Position numbers and translations under genes: made by a program
In this document: piece by piece, positions 32,719 to 41,426 of the stretch
Layout of the letters: each line of letters opens with the position of its first letter
Numbering within the stretch: the stretch's first letter is position 1
The notes under the pieces: model-generated
Told to the model about the DNA's origin: nothing
Databases searched by the model: none
Seen by the model: the letters and a program-made list of their open reading frames with translations, nothing else
Origin: Euryarchaeota archaeon UBA463
GTDB lineage: Archaea > Thermoplasmatota > Poseidoniia > Poseidoniales > Thalassarchaeaceae
DNA length: 43,218 nt
Assembly (NCBI GenBank): GCA_002501805.1
Contig: DAOI01000034.1
Location: forward strand, 1-43,218
Direction: 5' to 3'

Positions 32719-33807
32719 ATGGCAAAGAAAGATACCTATCTTGCTCTATTGAGGAGGGGAATAGACGAGAATACCGCTCAGATTCTATCAGATGGAGGAA
32801 TCAAAGTCGGTGATCTGAAGAAGATGGATCAGGAGACCCTGATCAATAATTATGGCCTGAAGAAGGATATTGCAACATCTGTGATTGAAGCAGTTAAATC
32901 AGGTCCAAGAACATCTAGTAAGCAGAGGTTCCTAGCAGATGTTCTTTCCAAGGATGGAAAGCCAAAAGTCGATAAAATCGAGGAGCAGAGGTTCAAGAGA
33001 GAGCAAAAGGATCTGCTTGCAGAGCTCTTAGAGAAGAAGGAACATCTCAGGATGGCCAGAGTGGAGGCCTTCAGAAATAAGAAACTTGTAATGAACCGAC
33101 TGGGAAAAACGATCGAGCTCATTGTAAAACTTGAGAATACATTTGATGATGAGTCTAAAGATGAACAGCGATCCAAGATCAGAGATCAGTTAGAGACTCG
33201 AGGCCTAGAAGCGGCTAGGGATCACGAAATGCTGGAGCTGGTCGGAACCCCACAAGATATTGTTGACTTCAGAAGAAAGATTGCTCCAGTTCTATGTTTG
33301 CACGCCTGCCCTCATTGCGGTGAAGAAATGGATCCAAGAGGAGGTAACCTAATGGAAGATATGTCAGATTACGTCTTCATATGCTGGGAATGTGAGAAGG
33401 AATTTAGATCACCCATGGCAGAACATGTTGAAGAACGACTTGCAAACGGATCTAGGATTACAATAGATCCCAAGATTAAACCAAGGTTGCCTGTTGTAAA
33501 ACCCCCTAAGAATGTAGAAACCTCATCCGTTGTCGAGCTAATGATGAAGGATTTGGAGACTACTGGGGCGTCAGCAGAGGAATTAGAGGCCGCTGTAGAA
33601 TCCAGCAAGCTCTCTGGCGGGTTGATGGATATTGACGATTGGATAGACCAGACTCTTGCTGCCAAAGGGTACATTCAGGCTCAGGAAGACCGAGAAGAGT
33701 TCATCATCTCCACAGGGGCTGGAGCCACGAAGTTCAACAAGTGGATGAAGAAGGCCGGTTTACGCTTCAACAAGCAGACCGGAAGGTGGTCTAGAGGCGA
33801 CTTCTGA
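32719..33807 (+). CDS. Helix-hairpin-helix, coiled-coil and zinc-ribbon protein, unknown function
   Basis: A 362-residue basic protein with four visible parts: an N-terminal helix-hairpin-helix-like segment (LRRGIDENTAQILSDGG...GLKKDIATSVIEAV, about 10-60); a very charged helix likely to form coiled coil (about 85-190); a zinc ribbon with Cys 197, 200, 222 and 225 (CPHC and CWEC); and a mostly helical C-terminus that ends in a basic WMKKAGLRFNKQTGRWSRGDF-like tail. Such a set suggests nucleic-acid binding or ribosome association, in keeping with the Dim1 gene before it. I recognise no named family. ATG 32719 is used; a longer frame from 32650 adds a proline-rich piece without a good start signal. 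Confidence 0.8.
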   Translation: MAKKDTYLALLRRGIDENTAQILSDGGIKVGDLKKMDQETLINNYGLKKDIATSVIEAVKSGPRTSSKQRFLADVLSKDGKPKVDKIEEQRFKREQKDLLAELLEKKEHLRMARVEAFRNKKLVMNRLGKTIELIVKLENTFDDESKDEQRSKIRDQLETRGLEAARDHEMLELVGTPQDIVDFRRKIAPVLCLHACPHCGEEMDPRGGNLMEDMSDYVFICWECEKEFRSPMAEHVEERLANGSRITIDPKIKPRLPVVKPPKNVETSSVVELMMKDLETTGASAEELEAAVESSKLSGGLMDIDDWIDQTLAAKGYIQAQEDREEFIISTGAGATKFNKWMKKAGLRFNKQTGRWSRGDF

Positions 33808-33815
33808 GGAATCGC

Positions 33816-34115
33816 ATGACCAAGGATACTCTCACAATTCGTTTCTTCAGGGGAGAATCTGAGATTGGAGAGGCTACTCTGGTTGATGGTCAAACTATAC
33901 TTGAGGCAGCCGAAGATGCGGGCGTCGATATTCCAAGAAACTGTACATCAGGAACCTGTGGAACCTGTCTCGTAACTCTGATGAGTGGGCAAGTCCCACT
34001 ACCTGACGAGATTCCTCCCGGATTGGACGAATACCTGATCAGCGAGGGCGGAGTACTTTCATGCTGTCTTTCTCCCACTTCATCCTGTGAGATTGATGTA
34101 AGGCCTCCATTGTAG
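33816..34115 (+). CDS. Plant-type 2Fe-2S ferredoxin
   Basis: A 99-residue electron carrier. The cluster ligands fit the plant/halophile pattern: Cys 43, 48 and 51 in PRNCTSGTCGTCLV (C-x4-C-x2-C) and a fourth at 83 or 84 in VLSCCLSP. The beta-grasp start (DTLTIRFFRGESEIGEATLVDG) is also typical. The partner enzyme is not evident. Its ATG follows the zinc-ribbon gene by 8 bases, with GAGGAATCGC as a modest ribosome-binding site. The window has no second ferredoxin of this type. It is followed by a 46-residue membrane peptide. Confidence 0.93.
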   Translation: MTKDTLTIRFFRGESEIGEATLVDGQTILEAAEDAGVDIPRNCTSGTCGTCLVTLMSGQVPLPDEIPPGLDEYLISEGGVLSCCLSPTSSCEIDVRPPL

Positions 34116-34124
34116 GTGAGACGA

Positions 34125-34265
34125 ATGGTGGATTTCAGCGATACTAGGTTTCTAGCTATCCTAATATTCGATATCATAGCCATTTCTCTAGCAGTGTGGT
34201 GGATTTCGAGGAAATTAATGTCAAAGCTCGAAGAAGTGGAAAATCGCAAAAAACGTAAGAAATAA
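34125..34265 (+). CDS. 46-residue single-pass membrane peptide after ferredoxin
   Basis: A short ORF starts ATG GTG GAT TTC, 9 bases after the ferredoxin stop and 4 to 5 bases after a clear AGGTGAG ribosome-binding site, and ends TAA at 34263-34265. The product has one helix (about 9-27, FLAILIFDIIAIS LAVWWI) and a cytoplasm-facing charged tail with SKLEEVENRKKRKK. That shape (short exterior, one helix, basic coiled tail) suits a membrane tether or small regulator. I know of no family. Strand, spacing and signal make it a likely member of the ferredoxin operon. Convergent with the MIP18-like gene that ends at 34273. Confidence 0.6.
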   Translation: MVDFSDTRFLAILIFDIIAISLAVWWISRKLMSKLEEVENRKKRKK

Positions 34266-34272
34266 TCTTTTC

Positions 34273-34566
34273 TTACTCGTTTATCGCCGCAGTCCACCTG
34301 TCAGAGTGTGGTATTCCTACAACCTCTATATGGCATGCCAGAACTCCACTTTGACCGCTGATAAGACTTCTGAGAGATATCAGGTCATCTATGCAGCACG
34401 GACAATGAGGGTGAGTTGGTTGAACCCATAACTGCACTATTCCCGAGTCATCGACATCAACGCCCCTTAGAATGCTCTCATCTGTCAAGTCCTTCCCATG
34501 GGGCTCCTTCCTACCTCTCAGTACCCTAGCCAGCCTCCTTTGTGCGACTTCCCTAGCTCTAGTCAT
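34273..34566 (-). CDS. MIP18/DUF59-like iron-sulfur assembly protein (tentative)
   Basis: A 97-residue protein. The middle has the DUF59-like sequence of a beta strand (GIVQLWVQPTHPHCPCC, with the T-x-P-x-CP segment) followed by a helix (IDDLISLRSLI) and a second strand with a WT-containing end (RWTAAIN). DUF59 members such as SufT and MIP18 help deliver iron-sulfur clusters; the conserved Cys here (55, 57, 58) is consistent. Sequence is short and the match is by eye. ATG 34566 follows GGAGTGGTGAT, overlapping the M24 gene's end by a few bases, and implies coupling to it. A longer in-frame start at 34668 lies within the M24 gene and is rejected. Confidence 0.6.
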   Translation of the reverse strand: MTRAREVAQRRLARVLRGRKEPHGKDLTDESILRGVDVDDSGIVQLWVQPTHPHCPCCIDDLISLRSLISGQSGVLACHIEVVGIPHSDRWTAAINE

Positions 34567-34567
34567 A

Positions 34568-35821
34568 TCACCACTCCGTGTAAAAAGGAAACGAATCTCC
34601 CGCGGTAAGACACTCCATCCCATCAGATGTTCTAAACCAAGTATCTTCGTTCCCAATGGAGCCATCATGATGAATCACCTTAGGCTCAACAGCCATTGTT
34701 CCTCCTAATGGCAAAGGTCTATCGAAACCTTTTGCCACTACTGGAGTCTCATCAAGCTCCAGGCCAACGGAATGGCCGAGGAAGCTAGATTGATCAGGAT
34801 TCATCCCCATCAGATTTTCTGAATGACCCATTTCATCAGCAAGCGACTTTCCTATTTCCCAAGACTTCGAACAATCATCCCCTCTTCCCAGAGAGCCAAT
34901 CACTGAGTCCCTAATCTCAATCATATCCTCAAGTCTGGAATGCCAAGTGTCACTCAAAGTACCGGCACTGAACATCCTCGTACAATCAGAGACATAACCC
35001 CGGTGGAGATGAACTATGTCAACTAACACCGGCTCTCCTTCCTTCACCTTTCTGAAACCAGCACCAAGTGATGATATGGGGCTAGCCCCAATTCCCCCTA
35101 TGGCTGAGTCGAAGTAGGAAGGAACCGATCCAGACGGACCAGATGCAATCACAACTCTGTCACAATCCATGGGCCACTTCCTCATCCTTATCCTGCCTCC
35201 AAAACCATATTCCCTACTAACACTGTCCGCTACAGATGCAATCTCCAACTCAGTCTTGCCAGCGGATCCTGCTTCCCCTACAGCTTCGAACATCTTCCTG
35301 TTGATTACACCACTTTCACGATGCATACTAATTTCCCATTCCGACTTTACTTCCCTCAGTCCGTAAAGCAATGAGGTACAGTTCTCGATTTCACCATTTA
35401 GAGATCCAATTCTGGAATTAATGAAAGAAACCCTCTCGGCTGGTATTTTACCACTCAACATTGCAGGTTTAGTCAAACAGCCCCTTTCAATCAGTGAATC
35501 TTCCAGAGCACCCATTCTTGGTTGCAACATGGTATCGTGAGGACAATCGCTCCCTCCTGACTCGAACAAAGCTCGTCTTAGTGATCTTCTTACCCAATGC
35601 GTAGTATCAATTCCAGTACCATCAGCTCCAATCAGGAGAATGCCATTCTGCCTTCCTCCTGTCAACCAGTAAAGCTCTACTGGATCATCGATTAATGCAC
35701 TTTCTATACCATGACTGGCCAAGGACTTGGAAAGCCTCCTCTGACGTTCCTGTAACTCAGTAACAGGAACTCGCCAATCATCCCCATCGGGACCTGAGAT
35801 GAGATCCACGTCCCAGTCCAT
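34568..35821 (-). CDS. M24 family metallopeptidase (Xaa-Pro aminopeptidase-like)
   Basis: A 417-residue peptidase of the pita-bread fold. The C-terminal half has the metal-binding residues in the usual order: Asp in PVLVDIVHL and Asp in GYVSDCTRM, His in LGHSVGLELDETP, Glu in MAVEPKV and Glu in the NEDTWFR segment. An N-terminal creatinase-like domain (about 20-170) precedes them. It probably removes N-terminal residues before proline from peptides in the cytoplasm, or acts as a related dipeptidase. It is divergent from pgk with 44 bases between starts. The start ATG at 35821 gives MDWDVDL. Normal length; no signal peptide. Confidence 0.88.
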   Translation of the reverse strand: MDWDVDLISGPDGDDWRVPVTELQERQRRLSKSLASHGIESALIDDPVELYWLTGGRQNGILLIGADGTGIDTTHWVRRSLRRALFESGGSDCPHDTMLQPRMGALEDSLIERGCLTKPAMLSGKIPAERVSFINSRIGSLNGEIENCTSLLYGLREVKSEWEISMHRESGVINRKMFEAVGEAGSAGKTELEIASVADSVSREYGFGGRIRMRKWPMDCDRVVIASGPSGSVPSYFDSAIGGIGASPISSLGAGFRKVKEGEPVLVDIVHLHRGYVSDCTRMFSAGTLSDTWHSRLEDMIEIRDSVIGSLGRGDDCSKSWEIGKSLADEMGHSENLMGMNPDQSSFLGHSVGLELDETPVVAKGFDRPLPLGGTMAVEPKVIHHDGSIGNEDTWFRTSDGMECLTAGDSFPFYTEW

Positions 35822-35865
35822 GTGCCTCTTCGGGGCCTCCTCGTCAAAGGTATTTGGGAAGATGA

Positions 35866-37188
35866 ATGTTTACAGGGACCCCAATGGCCATAGGTGAGAG
35901 TACTCTGGGGCCCACTGTGACAGGAGTTCTGTCGCTGGATGACGTTTCCCTCGAAGGGAAGACTGTGCTTCTTAGAGTCGACGTTAATTCGCCTATTAAT
36001 CCAGAAAATATGGAGTTCATGGATGATAGGAGATTTACTGAATTTCTGCCTACTCTAGATGATTTGTCATCATCAAAAGTTGTTATAATTTCACATCAAT
36101 CTAGACCAGGAAAGCTTGATTTTACATCCACAGAGCCACATTCAAAGTTACTATCAAAGCTGATTGGAAGAAAAGTAGATTTCGTGCCCGATGTTTGTGG
36201 CGAATTAGCAATAGGGGCAATCAAGTCGATGAGAGATGGAGATATTCTTTTTCTAAATAATGTCAGAATGATGGACGAAGAGAATACGATGAAAAAATCT
36301 AGTCAAGAGGTATTAGCTACCTCTCAGATAGTGAGAAACCTCTCAGGGGTCGCAGACGCATATGTTACCGATGCATTCGCATCCTCCCATAGAAGCTCTC
36401 CTTCCCTTGCTGGATTCACAGATGAGATTCCTTGTATTGCAGGCAGGCTGATGAAGAGAGAGATAAACGCTCTAAGGACAGCTGTATTCGACCCACCGAG
36501 GCCATATGTGGCGATATTAGGGGGAATAAAGTGTGATGACTCACTGAGAGTTGCTAGGAACCTAATCCAAAAAGGCTCAGTCGATAGAATAGCAATGGTT
36601 GGTGTGGTGGGTAACTTGATGCTGTGGGCATCAGGATATGATATCGGCGAGAATAATAAGCAGTTCATCAGAAACTCACTCGGTGATGCCTTTGACGAGA
36701 CATGGAAAGATTCAGAGATGCTTGTCAGAGATCATTCCAATCTACTGTTCTTACCTTCAGATGTGGCAATCGAAGACAATGGAAATAGAAGGAATATAGG
36801 AATTGATGAGCTTCCAACAAACCATCCCATATATGATATAGGGATTGAAACAATGATGAGGATGAGGCCACTGATAATGGAAGCCAGATGCCTACTCTGG
36901 AATGGGCCTGCGTCATACTTTGAGAAATCGGATTTCGCATATGGAACGATCGAGATAATGAATATGTTCGTAGAAGCTCAGGGAATCACTATTGTCGGAG
37001 GTGGGCATACTAGCGCACTATTCAATCAGAGGGGGAAAGCAGGTCAAGTAAGTCATAACAGTACAGGGGGAGGTGCAGTTCTATGCATGCTTTCCGGAGA
37101 TAGAATGCCTGTATTCGAATCTCTAGAAAGATCCTCACTAAAGTTCAGACCCCTTCTTGAGTCCCTGGGGATAAGCTCTGAAAAATAA
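35866..37188 (+). CDS. pgk: Phosphoglycerate kinase
   Basis: Interconverts 1,3-bisphosphoglycerate plus ADP and 3-phosphoglycerate plus ATP in glycolysis or gluconeogenesis. The 440-residue product has the substrate motifs LLRVDVNSPI and DDRRFTEFLPTL, then SHQSRPG, VTDAFASSHR, AILGGIKCDDSL, and C-terminal nucleotide motifs TIVGGGHTSALF and SHNSTGGGAVL. It fits the archaeal form in having a short N-terminus, though the first 18 residues appear extra. ATG 35866 follows TTGGGAAGATGA; ATG 35884 is an alternative start. It ends 6 bases before the tRNA-Thr gene on the other strand. Confidence 0.95.
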   Translation: MFTGTPMAIGESTLGPTVTGVLSLDDVSLEGKTVLLRVDVNSPINPENMEFMDDRRFTEFLPTLDDLSSSKVVIISHQSRPGKLDFTSTEPHSKLLSKLIGRKVDFVPDVCGELAIGAIKSMRDGDILFLNNVRMMDEENTMKKSSQEVLATSQIVRNLSGVADAYVTDAFASSHRSSPSLAGFTDEIPCIAGRLMKREINALRTAVFDPPRPYVAILGGIKCDDSLRVARNLIQKGSVDRIAMVGVVGNLMLWASGYDIGENNKQFIRNSLGDAFDETWKDSEMLVRDHSNLLFLPSDVAIEDNGNRRNIGIDELPTNHPIYDIGIETMMRMRPLIMEARCLLWNGPASYFEKSDFAYGTIEIMNMFVEAQGITIVGGGHTSALFNQRGKAGQVSHNSTGGGAVLCMLSGDRMPVFESLERSSLKFRPLLESLGISSEK

Positions 37189-37194
37189 ATCCGG

Positions 37195-37268
37195 AGCCAC
37201 TGGGGAGATTTGAACTCCCGGCCTTCTGATTACGAATCAGATGCTCTACCAGGCTAAGCTACAGTGGC
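37195..37268 (-). tRNA. tRNA-Thr (anticodon CGT)
   Basis: On the minus strand the sequence folds as a complete cloverleaf. Acceptor stem GCCACTG pairs with CAGTGGC (7 bp); D-stem GCTT with GAGC; anticodon stem TCTGA with TCAGA around loop TTCGTAA, giving anticodon CGT that reads ACG (Thr); T-stem GGGAG with CTCCC around TTCAAAT. Discriminator base is T; the next bases are CCGG, so CCA is not fully encoded and must be added. There is no intron. Convergent with phosphoglycerate kinase. Confidence 0.95.
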
Positions 37269-37413
37269 AACAACCGTACCAAATGAAATCTAGAGATAAG
37301 AGAATCGCCTCTATGAGAAATCACTAATATCAGCCATAATAGCCAAAATTTGGATTGAATGTTACCAGTCAATGCCGTAGACAACACTAAGCCTAGAACT
37401 TCGATGGGTTATC

Positions 37414-38004
37414 ATGGATGAAGAGCCACAACCAGATGCTTCCGAGAGCGGGACCCTCGAAGGGAACCCAGGAAACTTGAGTACTCAGCCTAACCAGAAT
37501 GCCTACCAGCAAACCGTTGCCTATGCGCCTGTCAAATCACAGGTTCCAAAGATTTTTGGAATTTTTATGATGATTTATGGAGTCATTGTTGGCTTGTTTG
37601 GAATCCTAGGGGTCTTTGGAACCGGTGGGGTAATCAGTGATTACGAAAACGCTGGAATAGAAATATCAGGACTCCAGACTGCTTGGTTCTACATCTCTGC
37701 AATCAGTGGACTCATTGTTTCAGGAGCCGTGGCATACGGAGGGTATGAGACTTACAACTACAAGAAAAGAGGAGTCATGATAGGACTAGGAGCAGTTGCT
37801 TTTGGATTCGTCTTATCTCTCGGAGACACAGCCATCACAGGGGATATCGTTCAACAGTTTCTAGACTCAACAGGTGAAGCTGATGTAGGAGGATTGGGGG
37901 CACTTGTTGCAGGGGTCGGGGTCGTTATGTCCCTAGTATGCTCAGCAATATGTGGACTTCTAGTAGCTATCCCACTACTTGCAGCTGGAAACGATCTAGA
38001 GTGA
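37414..38004 (+). CDS. Four-helix membrane protein with disordered N-terminus, unknown function
   Basis: A 196-residue protein. The first 45 residues are polar and rich in Gln, Asn, Pro and Glu. Then come four hydrophobic helices: about IFGIFMMIYGVIVGLFGILG, an IGLIVSGAVAYGG-like segment, GVMIGLGAVAFGFVLSLG and a C-terminal VAGVGVVMSLVCSAICGLLVAIPLL. A YGGYETYNYKKRG loop lies between helices two and three. I recognise no family. Start ATG 37414 follows a weak signal. It reads away from the tRNA-Thr gene, with 145 bases between them, where both promoters should lie; I could not identify a clear TATA box there. Confidence 0.65.
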   Translation: MDEEPQPDASESGTLEGNPGNLSTQPNQNAYQQTVAYAPVKSQVPKIFGIFMMIYGVIVGLFGILGVFGTGGVISDYENAGIEISGLQTAWFYISAISGLIVSGAVAYGGYETYNYKKRGVMIGLGAVAFGFVLSLGDTAITGDIVQQFLDSTGEADVGGLGALVAGVGVVMSLVCSAICGLLVAIPLLAAGNDLE

Positions 38005-38064
38005 TCCAGTTCCAAATTGGGATAACTGACTTGGCCCCCAAGAGAAGAAAGAGTGTGAACAATT

Positions 38065-38253
38065 GTGTTTTTTTTTACCAAGTATTTTGAAGGGTATAAA
38101 GAGGTCATCAGAGGTATTGATAATTCGGGAATGCCTTGGATTCTCAAGTTTATGGGTAAGTTTCTGACAACTTTAAAATTATTATTTGATATGATGCCTC
38201 TAATTGTAATTATTATTGGCGGAATAGCTTTCTTGTTTGGATGGAGGCCGTAG
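38065..38253 (+). CDS. Possible 62-residue membrane peptide with a T9 run near its start
   Basis: The 342-base gap 38005-38346 holds only this candidate. GTG 38065 begins an ORF whose product has an amphipathic first part and one C-terminal helix (MMPLIVIIIGGIAFLFGW). It contains nine T in a row (38068-38076) directly after the start. Base composition is more AT-rich than neighbouring genes, and no clear ribosome-binding site is seen (AGAAGAAAGAG lies about 9 to 19 bases upstream). It may be a true small gene, or an untranslated leader with chance coding potential. Outside it I see nothing in the gap. Confidence 0.35.
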   Translation: MFFFTKYFEGYKEVIRGIDNSGMPWILKFMGKFLTTLKLLFDMMPLIVIIIGGIAFLFGWRP

Positions 38254-38346
38254 ATTAGCCAGTTCTGCTTATGTTGAATGCCATCGTTAGTCGGCACTAT
38301 CGAATTCCAACGAGACTCCTTTAGGAACTTAGGTCAATTTGCATGC

Positions 38347-39753
38347 TCATTTGAGACTACTCAAATCCATCAAGGACCCGATTCTCGCATCCACATCACT
38401 CAGAATTCTCCCCAGTGACTCTTTGCTTCTCCCCTCAGCTCTCATTACAAGGATAGGCTCAGTATTACTCGGCCTACAGAGGTACCAACCATGGTCATAC
38501 CTTACCCTGATTCCATCTACGTCTGAGTATTCCATATCTGAGAATGAGTCCATCACCGACCTCATGACATCTTCCCTCTCCCCAACTAATGGTATCTTTA
38601 TTTCGTCTGTAGATGGATAATTGGGTAATTCTGAAAATCTCTCAGAGAATGGGATTCCTCCATCCTCAGGAGAAACCCCTCTACCTACTATCTCAAGAAG
38701 CCTCGAAGCATTGTAAATAGAGTCATCAAATCCTGGCCATTTGTCATTAAGGAAGAAATGTCCAGACATCTCCCCCGCCAAGGGAGAATCAGGGTTCTCT
38801 CTCAGAAGCTTCTTCATGAAAGAGTGTCCAGTTCTTACCATCACAGGAATCCCTCCCTTGGACTCTATGTATTCTTCAAGTGCCATACTGCACTTAACGT
38901 CATAGAATACCTTCCTAGAATCATCTCCCATACTCTCTTTGTCTGCGAGTAAGTCTTGTACGAATAGTGCCATTAGCCTGTCTGGATGAATAAATTCTCC
39001 ATTCTCATCAACGACTCCAATCCTATCGCCGTCCCCATCCATACCAATGCCGAACTCGCACCCCTCATCTAATACGGCCGAAGATAGATCAATCATATTC
39101 TCCTTTCTCGTTGGATCGGGAGGGTGATTAGGGAATTTATTGTCCCAAGTACAGTGAACAGGGACCACATCAACACCGATGCTTTCCAGTACCGTGATCG
39201 CTAGAGGGCCAGGAACGGCGTTGCCACAGTCTATCGCAACACGTATCTTTCTGCCCGGTTTTCCGACGTTTCCAATCACTGTTTCGATATACTGCCTCTG
39301 GAACTCTCGTGCATCGATTAATTTTCCCGTTCCTTCGATGAAATCTCCTCTTTCCATAGTTTCACGAAGCTCCTGAAGATCCTCTCCAGCCATCGGAAGC
39401 GTTCCCTTGCATATCTTGAATCCATTGTACTCTGGAGGATTATGACTCGCAGTGATCATCACAGACACATCTACATCCAAGTCCTTCGATGCACGGTATA
39501 GCACTCCTGTAGTGGTTATTCCCAGGTCCATCACGTCACATCCTGAATCAATTACCCCTTCGATGAAAGAGTCATGTAAGGAAGGACCAGACTCTCTGAT
39601 GTCCCTAGCCACAGCAATACATCTCGCATTCATGTGGGCAACTATCGATTTACCCAGTTTGCCGGCGAATTGAGGAGTAAGCTCCTCTCCAGCTATGCCT
39701 CGGATGTCATACGCCTTGAACACGCTCACACGCTCTGCTGGATGATGATGCAC
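38347..39753 (-). CDS. Phosphomannomutase/phosphoglucomutase (AlgC-type)
   Basis: Moves phosphate between C1 and C6 of mannose or glucose for sugar-nucleotide synthesis. The 468-residue protein has the AYDIRG start (14-19), phosphoserine loop TASHNPPEYNGFK (101-113, Ser 103), metal-binding DGDGDRIG (239-246), the sugar loop GEMSGHFF, and phosphate-binding RPSNTEP near the C-terminus. GHFFLNDKWPGFDDSIYNASRLLEI-type spacing is like AlgC/bifunctional PMM/PGM. ATG 39753 gives a MHHHPAERVSVFKAYDIRG start; GTG codons near residues 9 and 11 would match the family better. It ends the minus-strand block and is convergent with the small membrane peptide gene. Confidence 0.92.
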   Translation of the reverse strand: MHHHPAERVSVFKAYDIRGIAGEELTPQFAGKLGKSIVAHMNARCIAVARDIRESGPSLHDSFIEGVIDSGCDVMDLGITTTGVLYRASKDLDVDVSVMITASHNPPEYNGFKICKGTLPMAGEDLQELRETMERGDFIEGTGKLIDAREFQRQYIETVIGNVGKPGRKIRVAIDCGNAVPGPLAITVLESIGVDVVPVHCTWDNKFPNHPPDPTRKENMIDLSSAVLDEGCEFGIGMDGDGDRIGVVDENGEFIHPDRLMALFVQDLLADKESMGDDSRKVFYDVKCSMALEEYIESKGGIPVMVRTGHSFMKKLLRENPDSPLAGEMSGHFFLNDKWPGFDDSIYNASRLLEIVGRGVSPEDGGIPFSERFSELPNYPSTDEIKIPLVGEREDVMRSVMDSFSDMEYSDVDGIRVRYDHGWYLCRPSNTEPILVMRAEGRSKESLGRILSDVDARIGSLMDLSSLK

Positions 39754-39769
39754 GTAAGCGTTACCAATC

Positions 39770-41053
39770 TCAGTTGGCTTGTAACTTCAGTCGAGGCTCC
39801 TCTCTAACGGGCAGGTGTATCAAAGATGAGAAAACTCCTACGGCAATTCCAATCCACCAAACAGTTGTGTAGCTCCCATACATGTCGTAGAGGACTCCCC
39901 CAAGGTAGACTCCTACGAAGCTCCCTAGTTGATGCGAGAAGAACACTATCCCGTATAGTGTAGCCATATATCTGACTCCGTAGATATGAGCCACTAGACC
40001 ACTCGTCAGAGGAACCGTTGCCAACCACAAGAAACCCATAGAGAAGGAGAAGATTAGCACAGAGTCGGCAGTAATTGGAGTCAATATGAACCATGCAGCA
40101 GCAATCGATCTACCGGCATATATCCCAGATAAAAGCCATTTTTTACCAAATCTCTTTCCCGCCCATCCAGCCAATAACGTCCCAATGATATTAGCCGCGC
40201 CAATAACTGAAATCGCAAAACCTCCTAGGGCCGCCGTTGTTTCTATACCAAGGTCCCCACACCACCCTAAAGGATCTATAGGGGCACTCATTTCTGTGAT
40301 TAGTGCTGGAAAATGAGCCGTGATGAAGGCCAATTGATAACCGCATGAGAAGAATCCGACGAAAATCATCATGTAAGACGGGTCTCTCATTGCCAGTCTA
40401 AGAATCTCCCCAAGACTCTCCTCGATTTCTTCCTTTGAAGCCTTCTCAGGGGCCCTCATGAATGGAAGGAGTAGCAGGACCAAGAGAATAGATACGGCGA
40501 ATATCAGAAACACCGACTGCCATTCCATGGACTCCAGTAGGAACACTGCGACCACAGGGCCCACTATCTGACCTGCTGAACCAGAAGCTGTAGCAATCGC
40601 TAAGCTCATGGCTCTGTGCTCGGGTGCACTAGCTCGTCCAACAACAGCGAGTATTACTCCAAATCCAGTCCCTGCCACTCCGAAGCCAACCAAGATCTCA
40701 TAGAACTGAATAGCGAATGCAGTACTTGCACCTGCTGTGAGGACGAGTCCCAGAGAGTATAGGACCGCACCCAGTACTATCGCTTTCCGATCACCTAGCT
40801 TTTCAGAGAAGGCACCGAAGAAGGGAGAGCCAAAGCCCCATGCTAAGTTCTGTATGGCGATTGCAAGACTGAACTCTGACCTAGGCCATCCGAACTCCTC
40901 TTCGATGGGTATCTGAAACACGCCGAAGGACGCTCTGATAGCGAATCCCACGAGGACTATTACGCAACCGACCAGTAGTACGGGGGTGAATAGGGACGGC
41001 CCCTTGGTTCTGACACCTTCAGTCACTAGATCCACTTCCGCGGAAAGCCTCAC
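39770..41053 (-). CDS. Major facilitator superfamily transporter
   Basis: A 427-residue membrane protein with 12 predicted helices in two six-helix halves and a charged central loop (APEKASKEEIEESLGEIL). The family hallmark between helices 2 and 3 is seen as FGAFSEKLGDRKAIVLGA, and WAGKRFGKKWLLSG is its second-half counterpart. The style resembles the OFA/monocarboxylate group, but the substrate is unknown. The 5' end overlaps the RidA gene by 35 bases from GTG 41053; GTG at 41035 or 41026 would reduce this overlap, and 41026 leaves only an 8-base overlap. No start has a clear ribosome-binding site. Confidence 0.85.
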   Translation of the reverse strand: MRLSAEVDLVTEGVRTKGPSLFTPVLLVGCVIVLVGFAIRASFGVFQIPIEEEFGWPRSEFSLAIAIQNLAWGFGSPFFGAFSEKLGDRKAIVLGAVLYSLGLVLTAGASTAFAIQFYEILVGFGVAGTGFGVILAVVGRASAPEHRAMSLAIATASGSAGQIVGPVVAVFLLESMEWQSVFLIFAVSILLVLLLLPFMRAPEKASKEEIEESLGEILRLAMRDPSYMMIFVGFFSCGYQLAFITAHFPALITEMSAPIDPLGWCGDLGIETTAALGGFAISVIGAANIIGTLLAGWAGKRFGKKWLLSGIYAGRSIAAAWFILTPITADSVLIFSFSMGFLWLATVPLTSGLVAHIYGVRYMATLYGIVFFSHQLGSFVGVYLGGVLYDMYGSYTTVWWIGIAVGVFSSLIHLPVREEPRLKLQAN

Positions 41054-41396
41054 AGACTATCTCGACCAGTGCTCCAAGAGGGAGATCACTAACTGCATAG
41101 GCTGCTCTGGAAGGAGCGATGGAGTCACCGAGCCACTCTCCATAAACCTCGTTAATCTTGGAGTAAAAAGCAATATCAGACATCAGAACCGTCACCTTTA
41201 CTAAATCTCTCTTGGAACTATTTGCCGCTTCCAGTAAGTCATCTATTTTAGCCAATGTTCCTCTAGTTTGAGACTCTATGTCGCTCTCAGTAATATCTAT
41301 CTGGCCAGATAGCCAGATATGGTCTCTAACACTAATTCCCGGACTGTAAGGTGCGTAGTTCTTCCCACCGGTATCTATCCTCAGCTTCCTATCCAT
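41019..41396 (-). CDS. RidA family (YjgF/UK114) enamine/imine deaminase
   Basis: Small trimeric enzymes that hydrolyse reactive 2-aminoacrylate and related imines from amino-acid metabolism. The 125-residue product carries the family pattern ending APSRAAYAVSDLPLGALVEIV, with the substrate-binding Arg at 97 and Glu at 112, and the early YSPGISVRDHIWLSGQI segment. Length is normal. Its stop overlaps the MFS gene start, so they are probably co-expressed; the pairing could mean export or uptake of an amino-acid related compound, but that is conjecture. A substrate other than 2-aminoacrylate is possible. Confidence 0.92.
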   Translation of the reverse strand: MDRKLRIDTGGKNYAPYSPGISVRDHIWLSGQIDITESDIESQTRGTLAKIDDLLEAANSSKRDLVKVTVLMSDIAFYSKINEVYGEWLGDSIAPSRAAYAVSDLPLGALVEIVCEAFRGSGSSD

Positions 41397-41426
41397 GTTG
41401 GGGGGATTAGTAATGGGCTGATAGAA

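Noticed and set aside
37191..37194. Encoded CCA end of the tRNA
   Set aside because: The bases after the discriminator are CCGG on the tRNA strand, so the CCA is not encoded.
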